Source: G963701675 sp963701675
GTDB taxonomy: Bacteria; Planctomycetota; Planctomycetia; Gemmatales; Gemmataceae
Length of the DNA stretch: 64,000 bases
Direction of reading: 5' to 3'
Assembly: GCA_963701675.1 (NCBI GenBank)
Contig: OY969623.1
Coordinates: 3,906,001 to 3,970,000 of the forward strand
Shown: piece by piece, positions 58,895 through 64,000 of the stretch
Position numbering within the stretch: position 1 is the first letter of the stretch
How the letters are laid out: each line of letters opens with the position of its first letter
Made by a program: the position numbers and the translations under genes
Notes under the pieces: generated by a model
What the model saw: the letters and a program-made list of their open reading frames with translations, nothing else
Told to the model about the DNA's origin: nothing
Databases searched by the model: none

Positions 58895-61800
58895 CGACGC
58901 TTACTTCTTCCCGACATGCGCTCCAGCAGTCCTTTCAGCGGATCGACCAGAATCGGTACCGGCTCCTTCGTAAAGCGCACGTCGCCCAGCCGGCCTTCGG
59001 CATGGATTTTCAGAAGATGCTTGCTGACATCATGGGGCAAATCCTTGATGATCGGCGGCAGCATTTGGGTTACTCGGGCCCAAACGGCGTAGAAATCCAT
59101 GTTCAAATCGGTTCCGTCGTAGTTCATTTCGCCCTTGCCGCGCAGACTGATCGAGTTGCCGAACAGATCGACGCGCTCCACGTTGACGCGTGGGCCATTT
59201 AGCGTAAAGCTGGCGTGCGCTTCCTCGAATGCCGTGCCGTCGGGAATTCGAATCGACAGGAACTTCAATAGCTCGAGCAACAGCGGCAACGGCGGCCCCA
59301 GCCGCCCGTTCGGCACGTCTATGGTGCCGCGTCCTTGTAGCTCGTGAATGTCCGGCCCCTTGCCGACCAGATAGAGCTTGGCGGTGGCCAGGCCGCTGAG
59401 TTTAGCGTCTGAACCCAAATTGTGTCGGCCAAATTCCTCCAGGCGAATCTGAGAGGCTGTTAGATCGAGCTCATATCGGACCCGAGAACCGAACTCGATT
59501 CGCACCGGCCCATAAACTTGTCCGCCGTGAAGTTGCGCGTGAAGTCCCGGGAAAACCAGCACATCCGGAGTTTCACGAGGCACGCGAATTTCGCTCTGAA
59601 TGTCACGGAATGGCTGTTGGAAAATGGTCGCCTCGCTCAGCGCCAGATTCCCGGAGATTGCCTCCAATTGCTGCGCTTTGAACCGCCCGGTGCATGCCAC
59701 TTCTCCGCGCACGTGTTCCACAGGAACGCCCAGATGGAGGCTGGCATCGTTCACCGCCAAACGCCCTTCCCAGTAGATGTCAGGATTGGCATTCGTGTTG
59801 GTAGTAGTGGCAACGACGAGCCGCGTGTTGAGTCGTATGGGATCGCGCAATCGGACGGTTTCGCAAGCCCGCCGCAAGGGCGGCGGCAGCGCGTGTAACA
59901 TTTCCTCGTCCAACACGATCGGCTCACCCCGCAGCGATGCGATGTCCGCCCAAATGCCGCCTTCGGGATTCAGAAAGATCCGCCCCTTGTCGAGATGGAG
60001 GACGGAACGGCCATGACGCGCACGGAGATTCTCGAGATGCACCCAGCGCTTGGCGTACTTCAACGTGCCCGTGAGTTCCACCAACGGGCAGTCGAAGAAC
60101 TCCGGCCGGATGGTGCTCTTCGTCGCCGCAACCGTGACCTGAACGTCGGCCTGCTGATCCGCGATCCGAGTAACTTGGGCCGTAAAGTTCATGAGGCCGC
60201 CGGGCCTGATGACTTTCCACGCATGTTTCAGGTCCGGATCAACGAGCGAATCCTTCAAATCTCGGTCCAATGAAACTCTGTCGCCGCGAATCTCTGCGAC
60301 CAGCGTGTCTCCCGCGGGTGTCGGCTGCATGCGTGCAGTGGCTCGGAAGGCGCCGCCATTGTGCGTGCCGCGGAAATCGTGGGCCTCCCATTTGTTCGAT
60401 TCGATGTCCAGCACGCCGGTCACGTTCTCCAGTGGATACGGAAAAACGTCGTACTTCACCGTTGTGTCGTGGAATCGAATCAGAAAACGGTTCAACCATT
60501 CGGGGCTATTGGACTCGCGGCGAATGCGGGCCTCGAAATCCGCCCGGCCCGTCGGATGAAAAGCAGCCGCGATTTTTTGATGCTTGGGCGGGAGCGCGCT
60601 CATGAGCTTCTGGTCAAGGGTGATATTCTCGCCCCAGACTTTGAAATCGGCGGCGACGTGGGGCGCCACACCTTCGATCTTCCCCTTCACGTGAACGCGC
60701 TGGCCGCTGGCGATGCCGACCAAATCCACGGTAAGCTCGTCTCGTTTCCTCGTATCGTCAATTACCTGCACGAGAGTACCGGTGATGTGTTCCAACGGAT
60801 ACGGGAACTTGTGAAACGTCGCCGTCAGGTCTTCCGGCCGAATCGTGCAGCGTCTGATCCAATCCCCCTTGTTCCGCTCGAAGTGCAGGTCCAACGCGAT
60901 CGGTCCTACCGGTGAAAACTCGCGGTTGATTTTCTGGAGGCCTTCCGGGAGTTGGGCGAAGATGTCCGAGTGGACGGGTAGCTGTTTTACGTGGAGGTCG
61001 CCAATGACGTCGGCGTCCTCGTGCAGCGCCTTCGCCTTGGCAGTAAGCTCTATTCGGGCTGCCCCGCTGCGTGCAGCAAATCGTTCTACCGTCAGATGCC
61101 CGTCCATACACCGCGCGACGGCATCGATATCTTCCAACGGCACAGGAATTTTCGGGTGCCGTAGGTTCCCTTGCGATAATTGCCAGCGAAGATCGTAGGT
61201 CCACGGCTCGGACGCCGTGGCGTGATAGGCCAGCGCCGCTTCAACGCTGCCGGTGCCGGTAAGCTGTTGAAGGTGCTCACTCAGTTCCGGTGCATACGCC
61301 GTCAAGCGTTGGACCAAGGTCGGCCCGATCGCGATGCCGGACGCCTTCAAACGAACATTGGTGTCTCCCGAGGAACGTTGGAACGTCCCGCCTGCTTCGA
61401 ACTTTTCGGCAAGGCGGGACACGCCGCGTCCTTCGATGCGAATGGTTGACAGCGGATCATTGATCAGGGTCACGTTTACGTCGGTCAGTTCGACGACGGG
61501 AAGATCGGCGCCCGCGAGCTCATCCTCTAGTTGGACGGTGGCGCGACGAAACTCAATGGTTGGCACATGCTCGCTCAAGTCGGGCGGAGCGAGAACGCCG
61601 GTGAAGTTCCACTTTCCATCGACGCCGCGGCGGATTCGGAGTTGCGCTCGGTGCAGTTCGATCTTTCGTACCGCGAATGTCCCTTGCGTCAGTCGTTCCT
61701 TATCGGGATAGATCATGCCCTCAGGCACGTGCAGCAGGTCGACATTGCCGGTGTTCTCGCGCCCGGTCAGACGCAGTTCGCGGAAAGAAATGCCACCAAG

Positions 61801-61983
61801 TAATTTCAATTGGGCAGAATCTAAGCTGACGTGTGCGCCGACAAAATACGTGCGGAGGTGTTCAATGACCTGCTCGCGAACGGCGGCGGGATTCGTCCAC
61901 TGCTGGTAGACAACGCCGGCTGCGCCTATCCCACATGTGATGATGCAGACGAGGCATCGGACGAGCCATTTTCGCCACGCCAT
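58888..61983 (-). CDS. Large AsmA-like envelope protein
   Basis: A 1031-residue protein with an N-terminal signal anchor (residues about 7-27) and a long beta-rich periplasmic body. The C-terminal 200 residues have LSGLATAKLYLVGKGPDIHE, RGTIDVPNGRLG and ISLRGKGEMNYDGTDLNMDF, which are AsmA-family (DUF3971/AsmA_2) features. The body has at least five copies of a short strand motif (VPLEDI near 283, YPLEHI near 397, YPLENV near 518, CPLVEL near 634, VPVEHV near 770). AsmA-like proteins form bridges for phospholipid or lipid transport. The repeats suggest a modular groove. It precedes LptF/G on the same strand. Confidence 0.8.
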   Translation of the reverse strand: MAWRKWLVRCLVCIITCGIGAAGVVYQQWTNPAAVREQVIEHLRTYFVGAHVSLDSAQLKLLGGISFRELRLTGRENTGNVDLLHVPEGMIYPDKERLTQGTFAVRKIELHRAQLRIRRGVDGKWNFTGVLAPPDLSEHVPTIEFRRATVQLEDELAGADLPVVELTDVNVTLINDPLSTIRIEGRGVSRLAEKFEAGGTFQRSSGDTNVRLKASGIAIGPTLVQRLTAYAPELSEHLQQLTGTGSVEAALAYHATASEPWTYDLRWQLSQGNLRHPKIPVPLEDIDAVARCMDGHLTVERFAARSGAARIELTAKAKALHEDADVIGDLHVKQLPVHSDIFAQLPEGLQKINREFSPVGPIALDLHFERNKGDWIRRCTIRPEDLTATFHKFPYPLEHITGTLVQVIDDTRKRDELTVDLVGIASGQRVHVKGKIEGVAPHVAADFKVWGENITLDQKLMSALPPKHQKIAAAFHPTGRADFEARIRRESNSPEWLNRFLIRFHDTTVKYDVFPYPLENVTGVLDIESNKWEAHDFRGTHNGGAFRATARMQPTPAGDTLVAEIRGDRVSLDRDLKDSLVDPDLKHAWKVIRPGGLMNFTAQVTRIADQQADVQVTVAATKSTIRPEFFDCPLVELTGTLKYAKRWVHLENLRARHGRSVLHLDKGRIFLNPEGGIWADIASLRGEPIVLDEEMLHALPPPLRRACETVRLRDPIRLNTRLVVATTTNTNANPDIYWEGRLAVNDASLHLGVPVEHVRGEVACTGRFKAQQLEAISGNLALSEATIFQQPFRDIQSEIRVPRETPDVLVFPGLHAQLHGGQVYGPVRIEFGSRVRYELDLTASQIRLEEFGRHNLGSDAKLSGLATAKLYLVGKGPDIHELQGRGTIDVPNGRLGPPLPLLLELLKFLSIRIPDGTAFEEAHASFTLNGPRVNVERVDLFGNSISLRGKGEMNYDGTDLNMDFYAVWARVTQMLPPIIKDLPHDVSKHLLKIHAEGRLGDVRFTKEPVPILVDPLKGLLERMSGRSKRRD

Positions 61984-62106
61984 GGGCCACCCGTTCCGGA
62001 CGCCGTAAACGATAAAGGAGCGGTTCGACCGGACAGATCCGCCCCGAATGGATCGAAAGCGGCGGGATAGTAAGGAAAAGCGGCATCGTGGTCAATGTCT
62101 CAGTTT

Positions 62107-62164
62107 GGTGGGGCAGACATTCCTGTCTGCCGCAACACGGGCAGACAGGAACGTCTGCCCCACC
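62107..62164. repeat. Long inverted repeat, GGTGGGGCAGACA type
   Basis: A 25-bp arm (62107-62131) pairs with 62140-62164 with one mismatch and an 8-base loop. The unit TGGGGCAGACATTC is repeated at 36741-36756. It lies in the gap between the AsmA-like and the DUF5329 genes (divergent). It is a dispersed planctomycete-type palindrome, perhaps a non-autonomous element (MITE-like) or REP-like. Confidence 0.65.
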
Positions 62165-62232
62165 TAGATTGTTTAGAATGACGGGGGGAGCCGCACAGTT
62201 TCGCCCTGCCACGACGAACCGGAGAAGCAACC

Positions 62233-62598
62233 ATGTACCACACGATCTGTGTAATCGCCGTTGCCCTCGTCGCCGGTCCGGTGACCGAAGACAAAGAACG
62301 GAAAATGACGGAGAAGGAGAAGATCGAGGCCCTTATCAAACACGTCGAACGACTTAAAGATGCGAAGTTCACCCGCAATGACGTGGAATACGACGCCGAA
62401 ACCGCGGCTAAGTTTCTTCGCGGCAAATGGGAATCTCGCGAGAAGGAAGTGAAAACCGCCATGGACTTTATCGAGAAAGTAGGAAGTGCATCATCCACTT
62501 CCGGTAAGCCGTACACGCTCCAGTTGAAGGACGGCAAGCCGATGAAAAGCGGCGCCTACTTGCGAGAACAACTGAAAAAGCTCAATAAGTCGGAGTGA
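62233..62598 (+). CDS. DUF5329-family exported protein
   Basis: A 121-residue protein with a short signal peptide (MYHTICVIAVALVAGPVTE) and GGAGAAG upstream. The family motif is visible: IEALIKHVERLKDAKFTRND then VEYDAETAAKFLRGKWESRE, AMDFIEKVGSASSTSGKPYT and GAYLREQLKKL. Function is unknown; the length is about typical for DUF5329. Confidence 0.82.
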   Translation: MYHTICVIAVALVAGPVTEDKERKMTEKEKIEALIKHVERLKDAKFTRNDVEYDAETAAKFLRGKWESREKEVKTAMDFIEKVGSASSTSGKPYTLQLKDGKPMKSGAYLREQLKKLNKSE

Positions 62599-62617
62599 AA
62601 CTTACGAAAGCGAATCT

Positions 62618-63958
62618 GTGAACTTTCCACCGATTGCGCCAATTCGTCAGATTGTCGCACAGCCAACGATCACCGACGTTGCCGGCGAAGTGCGGCGTCA
62701 ATGGCTTACTTCCCCCGTCTTGCCACGACTAAAGCGCGGCGATCGCGTCGCCCTCGCAGTCGGTAGCCGGGGTGTCGCCCACCTCGCGGCAATGGTTCGC
62801 GCCACGGTCGAGATCTTGCGCGAATCTGGCACACAACCATTCGTTGTCGCAGCAATGGGAAGTCACGGAGGCGCTACCGCGGACGGTCAACGCCAGTTGC
62901 TGGCCGATTACGGCGTGACGGAGACGGCACTCGGCGTTCCCATTCGAACCGAAATGGAGACCGTGCGACTCGGCACGAATAGTTGGGGCGAACCGGTTTA
63001 TTGGGACAAAAACGCATGGGAAGCCGACGCCGTGCTGACGATCTCTCGGATCAAGGCCCACACCGATTTTCGTGGTCGATACGAGAGCGGCATCGTCAAA
63101 ATGCTCGCCATCGGCCTGGGAAAGCGAGACGGCGCTGCCCAGCATCATCGCTGGGGCCTGCGTGGCCTGCGTGAAATGATGCCGGAGACCGTGCAGGTGA
63201 TCCTGGCGAAATCGAAGTTCCTGGCCGGTTTGGCCGTCATCGAGAACGCCGCTGATCAAACCGCTGCGCTCCGCGTCGTGAGCCGAGAAGAGGTCCTCGA
63301 CGTTGAGCCGACCCTCCTCGATCATGCGAAATCGCTCATGGGTCGGCTGCCGTTTTCGCAACTTGATTTGCTAATCATTGGCGAAATGGGAAAGAACTAT
63401 TCCGGCGCCGGCATCGATCCGAACGTCATCGGTCGGCTTTTCATGGAAGCAGAGCCCGATTTCGAAGAACCCAAGATCACGCGAATCTGCGTTCTCGACC
63501 TCGCGCCGGAGAGCCACGGCAACGCCACCGGCATCGGTCTCGCCGACCTGACGACCGATCGCTTGCTCTCGCAAATCGACGCGCATCCCACCCGCCTGAA
63601 CCAACTCACTGCCTGTTCGCTCTTGCGCTCCAAACTACCGTTCGGCTTCCCAACGGACCGCGATTGCATCCAAACCGGATTAGCCACGTGTTGGCAGCCG
63701 GACCTTGCCAAGGTTCGAATGGCGATCATACCGAATACACTCGAGCTTGCAGATTTGTGGGTATCGCCGCCGTTGGCTAACGAAGCAAACCATCGCAAGG
63801 ACATCGCGACAACCGCTGAATCGCGGCCATTGCCGTTCACCATAAACGGCGACCTCGACCAAGAGAGCTTGTTTCCCGGTTCCGTTCGCGCCCGCGCAAG
63901 ATGCGTTCAGCTGTCGCTGTCGGCGCCGTGTGAGACACGGCGTGCCAGTGCCTCGTAA
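62618..63958 (+). CDS. LarA-like (lactate-racemase-domain/DUF2088) protein
   Basis: A 446-residue protein from GTG 62618 (a weak GAAAG upstream). The N-terminal domain has LKRGDRVALAVGSRGVAHLA and VVAAMGSHGGATADGQRQLL, the LarA-type domain 1 pattern. ISRIKAHTDFRGRYESGIVK has the His/Lys of family members and the middle has MGKNYSGAGIDPNVIGR. True LarA needs a nickel-pincer cofactor; no larB/C/E are near, so racemase activity is not proven. The last 30 residues (SVRARARCVQLSLSAPC) look unlike the family and overlap the end of the opposite-strand gene. Confidence 0.8.
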   Translation: MNFPPIAPIRQIVAQPTITDVAGEVRRQWLTSPVLPRLKRGDRVALAVGSRGVAHLAAMVRATVEILRESGTQPFVVAAMGSHGGATADGQRQLLADYGVTETALGVPIRTEMETVRLGTNSWGEPVYWDKNAWEADAVLTISRIKAHTDFRGRYESGIVKMLAIGLGKRDGAAQHHRWGLRGLREMMPETVQVILAKSKFLAGLAVIENAADQTAALRVVSREEVLDVEPTLLDHAKSLMGRLPFSQLDLLIIGEMGKNYSGAGIDPNVIGRLFMEAEPDFEEPKITRICVLDLAPESHGNATGIGLADLTTDRLLSQIDAHPTRLNQLTACSLLRSKLPFGFPTDRDCIQTGLATCWQPDLAKVRMAIIPNTLELADLWVSPPLANEANHRKDIATTAESRPLPFTINGDLDQESLFPGSVRARARCVQLSLSAPCETRRASAS

Positions 63959-64000
63959 TCCGCCGGCAGGTCGAGGTCGAAAAGAATCGACTCCGTCGTC
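63907..64000 (-). CDS. C-terminal end of a nucleotidyltransferase-like protein (partial)
   Basis: The last 30 residues of a minus-strand gene are visible: ESILFDLDLPADYEALARRV followed by SHGADSDS and TGA at 63909-63907. The pattern FDxDxPxDYEAL is the end of MobA/nucleotide-transferase-like proteins (molybdenum cofactor guanylyltransferase and relatives). The rest lies beyond the right edge. It overlaps the 3' end of the convergent LarA-like gene by 52 bases, which is unusual; one of the two ends may be misread. Confidence 0.45.
   Translation of the reverse strand, partial: TTESILFDLDLPADYEALARRVSHGADSDS

Overview
The window looks like chromosome of a planctomycete (phylum Planctomycetota, probably a Gemmata- or Pirellula-like lineage). 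Two exported proteins carry the planctomycete N-terminal signature (LEYLEARLNLTP at the left edge, LEGLEDRTVL at about 30.26 kb). There are many exported proteins of planctomycete-only type, a Ser/Thr kinase fused to a beta-helix, a caspase-like membrane protein, an AsmA-like/LptF pair, and dispersed palindromic repeats. No rRNA, tRNA, CRISPR array, transposase or phage gene was seen.

Layout. 0-5 kb: partial exported metallopeptidase-like gene, MBL-fold hydrolase, cupin, exported STN-like protein, folC. 5-7.3 kb: Rieske oxygenase, ECF sigma factor with anti-sigma factor. 7.3-11.1 kb: ffh-rpsP-trmD-rplS-rluA-family operon behind a near-consensus promoter. 11.1-13.7 kb: small basic protein, DUF457-like membrane protein, an unknown protein and a lysozyme-fold protein. 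13.8-17.2 kb: 2-oxoacid dehydrogenase E1alpha-E1beta-E2. 17.4-21.3 kb: two flavin-dependent halogenase homologues with an SsuE-like flavin reductase. 21.5-23 kb: cation/proton antiporter. 23.4-27.4 kb: MotA/ExbB-like channel, actin/Hsp70-fold protein and a TM-coiled-coil-vWA protein, with a toxin-antitoxin pair lodged inside. 27.4-36.6 kb: exported and envelope proteins, a sugar kinase and a diadenylate cyclase. 36.9-40.4 kb: transsulfuration pair (cystathionine beta-synthase and gamma-lyase/synthase), then a toxin-antitoxin cassette followed by a second, diverged copy of the 3' end of the lyase gene. 40.4-51 kb: planctomycete-type hypotheticals, kinase, caspase-like protein. 51.1-54.4 kb: nucleotide-sugar genes ugd, GDP-deoxymannose reductase and gmd. 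54.6-64 kb: HU protein, small lipoprotein, DUF1015, YggS, LptF/G, AsmA-like, DUF5329, LarA-like protein, and the end of a nucleotidyltransferase-like gene.

A striking technical feature is that eight otherwise well-conserved genes are each interrupted by what reads as a single-base indel (folC, E2, E1alpha, antiporter, RelE toxin, a DUF7336-like ORF, the kinase, the caspase-like gene). Most sit in short GC-rich or G-run tracts. Indel errors in the assembly are the simplest explanation, so I annotate the intended full-length genes and mark where the frame breaks.

The best candidates for something new are: (1) the channel/actin-fold/vWA module, which looks like an ion-motive-force-driven membrane machine; (2) the stand-alone halogenase pair with its flavin reductase; (3) the toxin-antitoxin cassette bracketed by two 3' ends of the gamma-lyase gene; and (4) the small cluster of lysozyme-like and unknown proteins at 11.3-13.7 kb.
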